Below, piece by piece: positions 1-9,838 of a stretch of DNA of 21,691 nt (within the stretch, counting starts at the first letter, position 1; each line of letters starts with the position of its first letter). The position numbers and the translations under genes were made by a program. The notes beneath the pieces were generated by a model. That model saw only the letters and a list, made by a program, of their open reading frames with translations, did not search any database and was not told where the DNA came from. Source of the DNA: Chara braunii (Eukaryota > Streptophyta > Charophyceae > Charales > Characeae); contig BFEA01000099.1 of the NCBI GenBank assembly GCA_003427395.1, positions 2,687,650 through 2,709,340 of the forward strand. The letters run 5' to 3'.

Positions 1-127
1 TTTTTTTTTTTTTTATGGGCCCAGTGCCCAAGGCTGTTATTACCAATAAGAAGATTGAGGCCGGGGTCCTCACAGTCTACCTGGAGTGACCAAAAAGGAA
101 AATGCTGAGAACCGGGCTCAGCGTCCC
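1..127 (-). repeat. Hairpin-headed, A-tailed short repeat (partial, runs off the left edge)
   Basis: Read on the minus strand from 127, the element opens with GGGACGCTGAGCCCGG and ends in a run of at least 14 A (T on plus, 1-14) at the window edge. The head forms a 6-bp stem, GCTGAG (104-109) with CTCAGC (117-122), around a 7-base loop. The same head occurs at 231-254, 351-374, 8174, 19359, 19688, 19735, 19782 and 19984-20007. A 5' head plus poly(A) end suggests a SINE-like retroposed element, but no Pol III A or B box is visible and the body matches no other copy in this window. Confidence 0.5.
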
Positions 128-230
128 TCATATAGTGATGATGATGATGACAATGATGGTGAGTTTCTGCTGGTTGATTGCCCTGGAGATCAGGGGATTG
201 ACTGGGCAGTGTGAGCACTTGAGCAGAGCT

Positions 231-254
231 GCTGGGAACCGGGTCCTGCATCCC
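231..254 (-). repeat. Hairpin-head module, degenerate copy
   Basis: On the minus strand this reads GGGATGCAGGACCCGGTTCC and continues CAGC. It keeps the GGGAYGC start and the ACCCGG loop, but the stem has mismatches. It begins about 127 bases from the module ending at 127, and the next module begins 120 bases further on, so the three left-edge modules are spaced at about 120-127 bases. Sequence between them shows no obvious shared body. Confidence 0.55.
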
Positions 255-350
255 TTCAGCTTCCCGTCCTAAGATGTCCTATCCTTCTAGAGCTGTAGCT
301 GGGGCCCAGTCAGGGCCAATGGGGGGCACCACATTTGACGCGACGCCTTT

Positions 351-374
351 GCTGGAAACCGGGTCCAGCGTCCC
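351..374 (-). repeat. Hairpin-head module, perfect stem
   Basis: GCTGGA (351-356) pairs fully with TCCAGC (364-369) around the loop AACCGGG, followed by GTCCC (370-374). Read on the minus strand it is the canonical head: GGGAC, then a GCTGGA...TCCAGC stem. A minus-strand open frame of 113 codons (279-620) runs straight across this repeat, which argues against that frame being a gene. Confidence 0.6.
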
Positions 375-713
375 ATATCTAATCAATTCTGCCAACCACT
401 CATGCAGCCGGGCCGGGTAATGGGGGGGCACTCCTATCTCTAGCCCCTTACCTACCCTCAGGGCGTTTGTTGTAGTCCTCTGCAAAGGATGATGGAGAAT
501 GTGCTTGTACTGAACATGATTGAAAGTGTGCCAGACAAGGCAAGGAAAAACAGCCACAGCATTAAGAAGCTGAAAACAACAAAAAAAGGAAAGCAGTAGG
601 AAGTAGAAAAAGCAGGGCAAGCAAAAAAGCAGAAAAAAGCCGACAGAGTAAGTATGTTACCAGACTATGCCGCTGATGTCTTCTTCTACAGAGATACCCT
701 GGCTTGCTTGACA
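375..713. other. Gene-free stretch between the hairpin modules and the polypurine tract
   Basis: No supported gene. The sequence is mixed in composition, becoming A/G-rich after 540. A splice-like pair (GTAAGT near 649, a pyrimidine run plus CAG near 690) would give an intron of only about 40 bases with no coding context, so I do not call it. Confidence 0.4.
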
Positions 714-828
714 AAGGAAGGAGAGAAAACAAGAGAAGAAGGAAGAAGGAAGGGGGGGAAGGAGAAGAGGAGGAAAAGAAAAGGGGAAAGAAAAGAGAAA
801 AAAAAGAACGGAGAAAGGAGATCCTGGA
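714..828 (+). repeat. Polypurine (G/A) tract
   Basis: About 115 bases on the plus strand are almost entirely A and G, a mirror-prone polypurine stretch. It lies just beyond the 3' end of LINE copy 1 (which ends near 885 on the minus strand), so in the element's sense it is a polypyrimidine tract downstream of the insertion. Overlapping Lys/Arg/Glu-rich open frames at 654-985 are products of this composition and are not called as genes. Confidence 0.7.
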
Positions 829-884
829 GCAGGGTACCACCCACCCAGTGCATGGGTTATGTCAGTCTGTTATTGTCTCTGCTA

Positions 885-1049
885 GGGCAAGTGGGTGTGG
901 GGGGAAGGGATCAGAGAAGTACGAAGGGGGGTGCATCGTGAAGGTGGGTTCTATTGTTGTCCAATCATTTAAGATGAGGCGGTAGTCCCTACACTCCGTT
1001 AGATCCTCTGGGTGCACCTCGTCTTTGTCCCCCCCCCACTCAACTCTTG
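885..1049 (-). other. 3' UTR of LINE copy 1, conserved with copy 2
   Basis: After the ORF2 stop the two copies remain alignable without coding potential. The shared word GGACTACCG is followed by matching blocks with ATTG, ATAGA and then a C-rich stretch ending at TTGC. The corresponding copy 2 segment is about 18950-19130. Both then diverge abruptly, so the family's 3' end is most likely here. Conservation of the 3' UTR fits recognition of the transcript end by the element's own reverse transcriptase, which is an inference. Confidence 0.6.
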
Positions 1050-4000
1050 CTACCCATCCTCCATTCCTATCCTCCCTCCATTTGCATCCCCAAGCCAGCT
1101 TGAGCCGAAGTCCTGAATTTTTTGTTTGATGTCATTTCGCTTGTGAAGGAGTTGGATTTGTGCTCTGACTCCGTTCCATTTTGCAGTTATTTCTGTCTGA
1201 ATCTGTTGGTGGATGCTCTCTGTAAATTTGGAACCTTCCAATCTCGCCCCCTCCATTTCGAAGGTGCAGCGTCGTCGCCAAAGTGCCCAGAGAATCGCCG
1301 GCCGTCCCATCCTAAGCATATTTCCGGTGAATTCATCCATCTGGTCTGTCAGGTCCTTGGGCCAAGCTTCGCACAACAAGGCCTTCCAATCCCAAGGCCA
1401 TTGGGCTTTTGTTTCCAATTGATCCCACACTCTGTCCCACCATCTCCATAGCCAGAGTGCACCCGGACATTGGAGAAATATATGTTCAATTGTTTCTGGC
1501 CTTTTCCGGGACGGGAACGCGTTTGTGCAAAGCTTGCACCACCGGAAAGCACGCCCTTGTTGTTCCAGGGACGTTCTATCTATCAGCCAGTTGTTGGTTG
1601 AAAGGCAACGGTGCTCTATCTGCCATTGGAGTGAAGCCAGTTTGGCCGGCTTTTCCTTGACTGTTCTGAACCATCAAATTGGTCTCAACTCCTGTTTACT
1701 AACATTAAGGTGGTTTCTCCAGCGCTCCCCCACCTGATTGTGCAATGCCGCTTTCGGTCTTAGGAGCCTGTAGGTAGATTTGATAGTTAAGGTATATAGA
1801 GACTTTGTGAATTTCTTGCCTTGTCTGCCTTGGACCGACCATGACCATTCCATCGGGTCCAGGGCCAGGTGGTGAAGGGGAGTACCGGGGTAGTAGGCAA
1901 TCCATTGTTCATTCTTGTGTAGTACTCTGATTCTATATACCTCCTTTATTTGACATGTTAAATTTACGTCCCCGAGTTTTCTTTGGATGACATTGCCTTG
2001 CCCCACCGGTGAGAGTTGGACGACTACTGTCCCGTCCTGGGGGCCACAGACTACCCTGCCCACACTGCCTTGCCAATTTCTAACTGCCACCCAGTCCGAT
2101 TCTTGCAAGGAGGGGCCTTTGCGAAGTATTGTCCACCATGCTAGAGGGATCATTTCTATTAGCTTCTCCAGGGCTTCATACGGTCGGCGGCAGTACCGCG
2201 GTCTCTCTCGTAGCTGGTCGGGTCCAATCCAGTCCTTCTTGTCCGTATCCCATATATCCTTAATTCTTATTATCCCTTTCTTGAACCAACTTTGCCAAGG
2301 GGGGTCCGTGCAAAGGAGCATGCGGCTCGTCGAGTCTACCACCCATCTATTTCCAAAGAGGGGTTGGCGTGCCACCTCCTTCCATTTTTCTGGCGCTGTC
2401 TTGTCTGGAAGGGGGAGACTTCTCCATGTCCTGAGAAGGGTGGGCCAGAAGGGGTCGTTTCGTAGGTCAGCTCTGACTGCTTGCCTGGGACAATCAGGAT
2501 GGGGGTCCCTTTGTTGCACTCTTGTTCGTGGGATAGGTCATTCCCTGTTTTCCAACCACGTCAACGGATCAATCTCTTCTGGTGTTTGTGGTGCTAACCA
2601 TGAGATTTGTTCTAGCGCTAGCCCTCTCCAGGGGATTTCAGGGTTGAACAGGAGGCGTTTAAGCCATTGTAGGGCCAATGCTTTAGTTTGCAATAGGGGG
2701 TCGATAATGCCCAAGCCTCCTTTAGTTTTAGGCTGGATGATGGAGTGTCAGACCACCCGACTAATTACGTTTTGTTTTTCATGGTCTCCCCGTCATAGGA
2801 AGGCGGCTATTTGGCGCCGCAGTGGGCGTAAGGCGTTCTTGTCCAATGCCCATATGACGGATTTATACCACATCGAGGCTAGAAGTACATTATTGATAAT
2901 CAAAGCACGTCTGAACAGCGAGGTGTGCTTGTCTCTCCACAGGGCCATTTTGGCCAAGGGGGGCGTGGAAATCCAATCGTTGTTTGTTGGTGGCCTTCCT
3001 TCTGCCGTCATGGAGATGCCAAACACCTTGATGGGCGCTTCTTTAGGGACCCGGTAGATTCTGGGTTGTTCTGGGGGTCTCACTCCTTGGTGGTGTATCC
3101 ACCATCCCAGGGTTTTGTTCCCCCAGTTTACTTTCATATCAGACAGGCTACAGAAGCGATCCATCATGTATTGCACCTCCTCCATTGATTCTTTGGAAGC
3201 ATCCACCATTAGTGTCAGGTCGTCCGCAAACAGTGAGCACATCGGGATTGCCTCCTTGGGTAGTGCTGCGACTTGAATTCTTTTGAGGTCTTTGTGGGCC
3301 CTCAGGTTGGCGGTCAATGCTTCCATGACAATAACGAACAGGTAGGGTGTTATAGGGTCGCCTTTCCTGACTAACCTCTGGAGGCAGATGGGGGGGGCCA
3401 GGTTGCCGTTTACCTTGACCCTAGTTGTTGCGTTCGCATGGAGAATCCCAATCCAGCGTCGGAAGTTCTCCCCAAAGTTAAGTGTCTCCAGGCACTTGTC
3501 AAGAAAGAACCAATCTACGTGGTCGTATGCTTTCTCAAAGTCAATGAAGATGATTGTTGTGTTGTTTTTGGATTGCCTTGTTAGTTTGATCATCTCATTG
3601 ACTAGGAGAATGTTGTCCTTAATATTTCTGCCCTGGATAAAGCCAGTTTGGTCAGGATGAATGATGTCCATCATCAATGGTGTCATACGGTTAGCCAGTG
3701 CTTTCGCTATCAGCTTGTAAACCATTGTAAGGAGGGTAATAGGCCTGTAGTTCCTGATGTTGGTCCTTGCCCCTTTCTTGTAGAGGAGCGTCAACACTCC
3801 TTGGCCCACTATTTCGCCAGTCTGTCCCGTGCTCCAGACCGCATGATAATAGTCCATAAGATCTTGTGAAATGCTAGTCCGCATGACTTCCCAAAATTCT
3901 TTGGGCAGCCCATCTAGGCCCGTAGTTTTTTCCTCTTCCATTTGCTTCAACGCCTCCCATATCTCCTCCTTCGATAAGGGTTTGTCAAGGGTTTCCTTTT

Positions 4001-4926
4001 GTTGTTTTGAGAGGATTTTGCTTAGTGGGCGCAATAATACATTTATCTCCTCTGCGCGTTTCTCTCTGTCTTGGCCCAGACATTCCGAAGTGAATAGGTT
4101 CTGATAGAAGTCTCTGCCTATTTTTGTGCAGGCTGCAGTGGATGTGTGGAGGGGTCCCAGGTGACACTTCGGATCCTCCAAGGCCTCAATTGTCGACCTC
4201 CCTGTTCTGGTCTTGGCCATCGCAAAGAATCTTGCGTCCATTGCTCCTTCCATATTGCACTTGGAAAGTTTGTCCCGGATCTTGGCTCATTGCCACCTGT
4301 GTTCCATATAATTCATGAGTTGGTCTTCTAGAGTTTTGGATGGTCTTACCTAACTCCTTTTGCTGTTTTGAGTCATGAGGTTCGTCTTCTTGCGTTTGCA
4401 ATTGTCGTAGTTGGTGCTGTAGTTTTAGCTCCTCGGTGTGGCCCACTGGTAGTTTATCTTTCAGAGACCCCAAGAAGGTCTGTCTTGCCGACGGGTCATT
4501 GGGGGCATAAATGTTCAGAATGTTTACCACTTCCAGTTCCAACATTGTCAGTAGGTAGACCCATCTGCCTTCATCTTGGTCCGCCGCCCAGTTAAGCATC
4601 TCCACTATTGACCCAGGGGGGAGCCATATAGCAACACCACCGCTGCCGGGTCGCGGGGCATGGGCGCGGAAGGCCTGATGTGGCCAGATCTCTTTATGTG
4701 TATGATTGTGGTCCGAGGTGTCCATGAGGTGAGTTTCTTGTAGGCATACGACATCCGGCCAGCGTCTCCCCTCCACTCCTCTTAATTGATCCAAGATGGT
4801 TTGTCGTCTGGAGGCTTTGGCTGAGGCAAGTCCGTTAACGTTTAGTGAGCGCAGGTCGAGGTCCGCTTGCCGTTTGCAGAGATTCCAGGTCTGATCCCTG
4901 CCATAGAGCGCGTCAACCACATTCAT
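1050..4926 (-). pseudogene. LINE ORF2 of copy 1: endonuclease (partly deleted), reverse transcriptase, C-terminal zinc finger
   Basis: Translation begins at an ATG at 4926 and the last stop is TAG at 1052-1050. The N-terminal apurinic-type endonuclease keeps SLNVNGL and the catalytic-type Glu in LQETH. About 550 bases are then missing at a junction near 4440, so the GDFN-like and SDH-like catalytic ends are gone. After a one-base frame change near 4340 and a TGA at 4289-4287, the reverse transcriptase is continuous from 4253 to 2796: NYRPITLL, GFIQGRNI, FIDFEKAYDHVDW, the catalytic FADD (3230-3219) and a region after it. Stops at 2795-2793, 2750-2748, 2540-2538 and 1676-1674 break the C-terminal half. 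A CX2CX14HX4C finger (about 1537-1467) and a C-terminal tail follow. RT motifs are intact, but the reading frame is not, so no functional protein is expected. Confidence 0.9.
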
Positions 4927-4977
4927 CTTTTTATTATTCTTATTTTTCCAGCTGAGTGTGGTGTGTATGTGCGTATG

Positions 4978-4978
<1 letters not shown>

Positions 4979-5039
<61 letters not shown>
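4979..5039 (-). repeat. 61-base A homopolymer in the ORF1-ORF2 spacer of LINE copy 1
   Basis: The plus strand has 61 consecutive T, that is poly(A) in the element's sense, between the ORF1 stop (5047-5049) and the ORF2 start (4926). The copy 2 spacer (14611-14655) has no such run. It could be an expanded A-rich spacer, an inserted poly(A), or an assembly or sequencing length artefact. Confidence 0.85.
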
Positions 5040-5040
<1 letters not shown>

Positions 5041-5046
5041 TGGCAG

Positions 5047-6670
5047 TCACTTCTCGGTGTCCAAGATGCTGCCCTTTTGCAGTGTGTCGTTCCTGAGTAG
5101 TTTCATCAGGAAGGTTTCTATCTTTGTTGCTGACCAGAGGTCGCTGACTTTTATTTTTAAAATCTGCAGGTCCAACAGGGCTTTCTTGTCCAGCCAGCGC
5201 AGCTCTTTCGTGCCCGAATGGTCGTAGCGCAGGTAGATGTCCCTAATTCCAAGTCTGTCTTGTCCTCGGGAGATCACCAAGGCGGCGGTGGCTCCCCCCG
5301 GGAGGAGGCCCTGAGTCAGTTGAGAGATGTCCTGCTTTCGAAGGACCGAATTTTCGGCCAAGGATGTTAGTGAGAGGAAGAAGACCGAGCGTCCTTGGAG
5401 GGATACTTCACCATGTACTACTTCAGGAGGCATGGACAGCCCCGCTTCCCATACCCTGTGTGTTTGCCTGACCGGGAGGAATACAATGCCTTTAGCAGAG
5501 GGTGGTGTGGGGGGAGATTTCTCTAGCAGGTGGCGAATTTTTTGTCTCCTGCTGGTGAGGGTGACCTCCGGGGGCTTTTGGGGGGGGGGGAGTCGAGGGG
5601 GTCGGATTGTGACACTGGTGTGGTAGGATCCCAGGTCGGCAGCTCTCGATTAGTTCCCCTATTGTCCTGGCCCTTCTGTTCCTCGTCGGTTGAGTGCATT
5701 AGCGATTATGGTTGTGTGATTTCTCCGGTCGTATTATTGTCAGGCTGTGAGGGATTTGGGTTCTGGTCTGTCTGTTCGTCAGCTGGTTCCGTGTCCACCA
5801 TTGCAGCATTGTTGCAGGGTTGTGCACTGCTTGGGTGTGTATCTGTCTGAACTTCTGGCAGTGTATCTTCCGGGCTCATATCATTGTCAGATTGTGAGGG
5901 TTCTTGGTGCATTTCTTCCTAAGCATCTGATATGCCCTGCTGGTCTGTTTTTTCATCCGCTGTTGTGTGATCCCGCCCGTTTAGTTGTGAGTCCTCCTCT
6001 GCCGCGTTGTTGCAAGGTTGTGCAGAGCTTTGATGCATTTATGTCTAGGCGCCATTTTTGCATATGTCTGTCTGGACCTCCTGTTACTTAGGGCCCTGTT
6101 CGGGAACAGGAGGGGGGTGGAACCGGGTAAGAATGATATGCAGTAATTTGTGATAGATTTCAGGCCAGCTTGCCCTTTTCGGTAGGCCCTGGGTCAGGGC
6201 TGTGTGAAGGCTTGGGCTGCTTTCCAGTAGGGGTACCAAGTCTCTGTACACCGCATCCTAAACTTCCTCGCTTTCGTTCCTGAACTTCAGTTGGAGATTT
6301 TCCATCAGCTACTCTGCTACATCCTGCAGGGTCATCCCTCGTGCATTATTAGCTTTTTGTGCACCTGTCTGTGCTGCGTGTGCTGTCTGGGTTGCTGCCC
6401 CGGTCTCCTGAGCTTCGGTCATTTCTACTTCTGGCGGGGGGGGTGGCCCGGGGATGTTTTCAATTTCCATTGGTTCGAGGCCGAATGCATCCTCGAACAG
6501 GTCCTTTGGTCTGCTGATCTCTTGTGTTCCAGTTTCTTGATGTACTTGCCTCTTCTGTGCAGGTTGGATTGCGTCTACTTCAGGTGATGAGGTTTTGAGA
6601 CGCGGGCCTTCCTGTTGCCCATCTTCTATCCCTTTGTCTGTTAGTTTCTTCCCAGTTGGCATATACCGCT
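5047..6670 (-). pseudogene. LINE ORF1 of copy 1 (C-terminal half), broken
   Basis: ORF1 of this family is a putative RNA-binding protein forming the particle with ORF2. This copy starts mid-protein at the PTGK motif (copy 2 has PTGN) at 6662. It continues through EPMEIENIPGPPPPP (copy 2: PQPMDLDPVPGAPPPP), DVAE, a stop, LMENLQLKF and VPLLESSPSL, then a Gln/Asp/Asn/Thr/Pro-rich linker with a 198-base duplication. It finishes with a conserved C-terminal block (5433 to 5047; HGEVSLQG, DIYLRYDH) ending at TGA. Two TAG stops (6311-6309 and 6260-6258) occur where copy 2 has TGG. Further TAA and TAG codons lie in the linker, which cannot be aligned to copy 2. The zinc-knuckle half is absent because of the 5' truncation. 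Confidence 0.8.
5700..6090 (-). repeat. 198-base in-frame tandem duplication in the ORF1 linker of LINE copy 1
   Basis: The coded motif SSAQPCNNAA appears twice, at about 6035-6000 and 5837-5802, in similar surroundings (EVQTD and ADE.TDQ on either side). The period is 198 bases, 66 codons, so the frame is preserved. Copy 2 has an unrelated duplication of 49 codons at the corresponding linker. Confidence 0.7.
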
Positions 6671-6683
6671 ATGCTCTTCCATA

Positions 6684-7710
6684 ATGAAGACGACCTCTTG
6701 CTTGCAGAGGATACTGAAGGTGAGCAAATTGATGATTTCGACATGCTCCGCTACTTCACAAACCTCTGCGTTGTGTGTGAGAGCTAGGATTCCGAAAGTG
6801 AGACGAGTTGTGATGTTGTTGTGCGTGAGAGCGACGAGCATGAGGGGGGGGCAAGAGAGAGGTGGGTTAACCTGATGGCACTCTCTTATCCGATAGAGGA
6901 TGAGGGTGCCGCAGGCGATGGAGAGAGGGATTATGCCACTGATGACGCAAGTGAGTGGGAGATTGATGATGAGAGTGTAGTTGGCGATGGTGACGCAGGG
7001 GAGTGGGAAGGGGAGTGCGGGCTATTAGCATCGGTGGAAACGGCGGCAGCAGCAGTGGCGACGGCAACGGCAAAAGCAGAAGCAAATACAACAATAGTAA
7101 CAACATCAACATCAACAACAACAATAATGGAGGTGGAGCAGGGGTGTATGGCAGAGGTATTGGTTGTGGTAGACGATAGGCAAGGAAGGGGTGAGATTGA
7201 CGAGAAGGGTGGGATGGGTGACGACGACAAGCAGTGAATGGATGAGATTGACGAGAATGGTGGGATGGGTGATAACAACAACGACAACAACAACAATAAC
7301 GGTGGCGAGCAGCGACCTAGCGAACTGGCTCAGACGGGCGTGAAGGAGGATAACAACAACAACAACAACAACGGCGTCAACAACAACAACAACAACAACA
7401 GTAACGAGAACAAAATGATGGTGATCAGGGACTGGGGGTAAAGGGTGAGGAGGGTGAGAAGGATGACACTGTCAACAACAACGATGGTGATAACAACAAC
7501 AACAACAACAACAATGGAAACAATAATAGCAACAAGAACGACAACAATTACGACGACGGTGGTGGCGATAACCATGGGGGCAGAGGGGAAGAGAATGGTG
7601 CTTCTGCATCCAAGCTCCTTATCAGCATCATGGCAAAGATGCCGCCATCAGTACAGTGGGGGAGAATTAGTGGCCTGTTGCGGCTGGTGAAGTCGGGTTT
7701 GAGGTGGTAA
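6684..7710 (+). pseudogene. Acidic, Asn-rich low-complexity coding-like region, frame-broken, function unknown
   Basis: Several plus-strand open frames lie end to end: 6821-7237 (138 codons, Asp/Glu-rich then Ala/Thr-rich), 7238-7441 (67 codons, Asn-rich) and a frame from about 7416 to 7709. In the last, Asn runs give way to an ordinary-looking C-terminus (SKLLISIMAKMPPS, WGRISGLLRLVKSG). The first two share one frame and are separated by one TGA; a single-base shift near 7415 joins the third. A roughly 50-base duplication spans 7191-7280 (EIDE.GGMGD coded twice). Either this is the 3' part of a real low-complexity gene with errors in its repeats, or a decayed one. No homologue is recognised and no promoter is seen; homology with LINE copy 1 stops just to its left. 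Confidence 0.35.
7274..7552 (+). repeat. Interrupted AAC/CAA trinucleotide microsatellite
   Basis: Blocks of (AAC)n at 7274-7300, 7351-7402 and 7490-7550 are separated by short unique pieces. In the coding-like frame they would encode poly-Asn. Such tracts are prone to slippage, which explains the frame changes in this region. Confidence 0.8.
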
Positions 7711-7774
7711 GATTTATTGTTCCCCCCCACCCCTACCCGGTGTTTTCTCATGATGAATTATGTCTTCTTTTCAG
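7707..7774 (+). other. Candidate 68-base intron
   Basis: A GTAAGA donor (7707-7712) follows the frame ending in KSGLR, and a CTTCTTTTCAG acceptor ends at 7774. Removal keeps the frame, replaces the immediate TAA with a Trp codon and adds a few residues before the next stop at about 7797. Donor, pyrimidine tract and acceptor match usual spliceosomal signals, but chance cannot be excluded without transcripts. Confidence 0.3.
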
Positions 7775-8086
7775 GTGCCGGGTGGGGATAGGATAAATGA
7801 TCGCTCCAAGATGATTAGCCTTGATTGCCTCTCACGAAAGGACTGTTGATGATTACCTTTGCTATTGTTGTGGGCATATGTGCAAAATAATAGGTATATA
7901 CATCATTGTATCAGTGTTAGGGTTTGATGTTAGGGTTTGATTTCTGGATTATATTATAGAATTGGGCTTCATGCCCCGCTTACTATGATCCTATGCTGGG
8001 GTAGGGGATAGGGTTTTCCGTTCAGGGGAAATGTATAAATCGATGAATGATGATATACAGATTGAATGTTGTGACAATTTTTGATT
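7775..8086. other. Non-coding stretch with a doubled telomere-like word
   Basis: No gene is supported. The only structure noted is an exact direct repeat, GTTAGGGTTTGAT, at 7916-7928 and 7929-7941. Each copy contains TTAGGGTTT, matching the plant telomere unit TTTAGGG and the telo-box AAACCCTAA on the other strand. If the upstream Asn-rich frame were real, this would be its 3' flank. Confidence 0.5.
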
Positions 8087-8200
8087 GTAGGACATGACAG
8101 GTTCATCTGGCATAGATTGCTTAACGTGCATGCATAGGTAGTTGGAGACATCAATACATCTCTGCATAGGGCCGCTGGACCCGATTTTCAGCAGATAAGT
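8087..8200 (+). repeat. Dispersed repeat, copy 1 (second copy at 19601-19710), ending in a hairpin head
   Basis: It opens with GTAGGACATGACAGG and includes ATAGATTGCTTAACGT, a GCATGCATAGGTAGTTGGA-like block and CTCTGCATAGGG. It ends in the hairpin head GCTGGA (8174-8179) / TTCAGC (8187-8192), whose single change is a G-T wobble. The same order of blocks, with few differences, is found at 19601-19710 some 11.5 kb away in the same orientation. Confidence 0.8.
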
Positions 8201-8268
8201 GCGAACTACACGAAAATGGAAAGACCAAAAATTGGGCGCCGAATGCTGGCGACGGACAGAGGGTGAGG

Positions 8269-8810
8269 GCGCTTAACACACGCGTGATTGACTGGGGCGC
8301 TAGCTCTATCCACGTCACAGGCTGACGTGGCCGACAAAGCTGATCACGGACGGCCTTACAGGTGGTTCGGGATTTCGTGCTATGTCTCCTTGGTCACGAC
8401 AAAATTAGGGTTGTATGAGACCACTGGAGTGTTGGCGTTAGTTGACACCATAGGAGACCAGCGAAGCCAACTTCAAGGAAATCGAAGTGTGGAAGAGTGA
8501 TGTCGTCACGACTGCCATTTTTTTCAATACACAGAACAAGAAGGGGAGGGCGACTCTACCTCAGCTACGTGGACGAGTACTGCCATTTCTCCATCACACA
8601 GACGAGGAAGATGTTCTGCTCTACTTAGTGGTGGTCGTCTGCTGACAAGGATAGTGTACATGGGAGTACATGATAAGGGCGATGCAAGCCAACACCACGG
8701 AGTGATGTTCTGCTCTACTCAGTGGTGGTCGTCTGCTGATATGGATAGTGTACACGAGAATGTATGATAAGGGCGACGCAAGCCAACACCACAGAACGAA
8801 AACACATTGG

Positions 8811-8886
<76 letters not shown>

Positions 8887-8960
8887 TAATTCCAGAAAAG
8901 AGCTCTAGACAGAGAGTCTCGACGAAATTAGCGGTATGGTGTTGCTGGCTGGTAATCCGG
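8269..8960 (+). repeat. GA-tract tandem array, unit 1 (about 692 bases)
   Basis: The unit starts at GGGCGCTTAACACACGCG and contains GGGGCGCTAGCTCTATC, the inverted repeat CCACGTCA (8310-8317) / TGACGTGG (8323-8330), GACCACTGGAG, a block with GTCGTCACGA, and a pure GA tract (8821-8883). After the tract come TTCCAGAAAAGAGCTC and GAGTCTCGACGAAA. Inside the unit, 8611-8704 and 8705-8798 are a 94-base direct duplication. Glu-Arg or Leu-Ser repeat frames across the tract are not genes. Confidence 0.85.
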
Positions 8961-9184
8961 AGGGCGCTAAACGCACGCGCATCGACTGGGGCGCTAGCTC
9001 TATCCACGTCACTTGGCTGACGTGGTCGACAAAGCAGATCACGGACGACCTTACAAGTGGTTTCAGGATTTTTTAATGTGACCACTGGAGTATTGATGTT
9101 TAGTCGACACCATAAGACACCAACGAAGTCAGCCTCAAGAAAATCGAAGGGTTGTAGAGCCAATACCACAGAGCGAAAACACAT

Positions 9185-9264
<80 letters not shown>

Positions 9265-9337
9265 TCTTTCCAGAAAGATCTCCAGATAGAGAGTCTCGAC
9301 GAAACTAGCGGTACGGTGCTGCTGGCTGGAAGTTTGG
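8961..9337 (+). repeat. GA-tract tandem array, unit 2 (about 377 bases, internally deleted)
   Basis: The block order matches unit 1: GGGCGCTAAACGCACGCG, then CCACGTCA (9004-9011) / TGACGTGG (9018-9025), then the GACCACTGGAG-like block. It then jumps to the segment before the GA tract (9187-9261). The roughly 300 bases between the GTCGTCACGA block and the tract, present in units 1 and 3, are missing. Confidence 0.85.
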
Positions 9338-9759
9338 AGGGTGCTTAACGCAAGTGCATCGATTGGGGCGCTAGCTCTATCCACGTCACTTGGCTGACGT
9401 GGTCGACAGAGTTGATCACGGTAGGCCTTACAGGTGATTTCGGGATTTTGGTATGAGACCACTGGAGAGATGGTATTAGTCGACACCATTGGCCACCAGC
9501 GAAGCCAACCTCAAAAAAATCTAAGGGTGGAAGAGTGACGTCGTCACGATTGCCAGTTTCCTTTTCAATATACAGAGTAGGAAAGTGGAGGGCAATTCTA
9601 TTCTGCCTACGAAGACGAGTACGGCAAATTCTCCAATACACAGAGGAAAAAGATTTTCTACTCTTTTTAATGACGATCGTCTGCTGACGTGATAGTGTAC
9701 TTGGGATTGAACAATAGGGGCGACGCAAGCTATCACCATGGAGTGAAGATACATTGGGG

Positions 9760-9838
<79 letters not shown>

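Larger units (their letters stand above)
885..6680 (-). mobile_element. LINE copy 1 (L1-like non-LTR retrotransposon), 5'-truncated, internally deleted and inactive
   Basis: In sense (minus) order: the second half of ORF1 (6665 to 5047), a 61-base homopolymer spacer, ORF2 (4926 to 1050) and a short 3' UTR to about 885. The boundaries come from homology with LINE copy 2 at 11408-19145. Similarity starts near 6665, corresponding to about 12776 in copy 2, so roughly 1.4 kb of ORF1 plus the 5' UTR is missing; 5' truncation is usual for target-primed reverse transcription. Similarity ends near 885 with no poly(A) tail. A second loss removes about 550 bases of the endonuclease region. Target-site duplications were not found. 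Confidence 0.9.

Noticed and set aside
279-620. Minus-strand open frame of 113 codons
   Set aside because: It runs through a dispersed hairpin module at 351-374, has no recognisable domain and no supporting signals.
649-690. GTAAGT...TTCTTCTACAG intron-like pair
   Set aside because: The intron would be about 40 bases, with no coding frame on either side.
1987-3057. Plus-strand open frame of 356 codons
   Set aside because: It is antisense to the LINE copy 1 reverse transcriptase and C-terminal region; all recognisable motifs are on the minus strand.
6867-7575. Minus-strand Leu/Val/Ser-rich open frames
   Set aside because: They are antisense to AAC/GAT-rich repeats and look like membrane proteins only because of composition.
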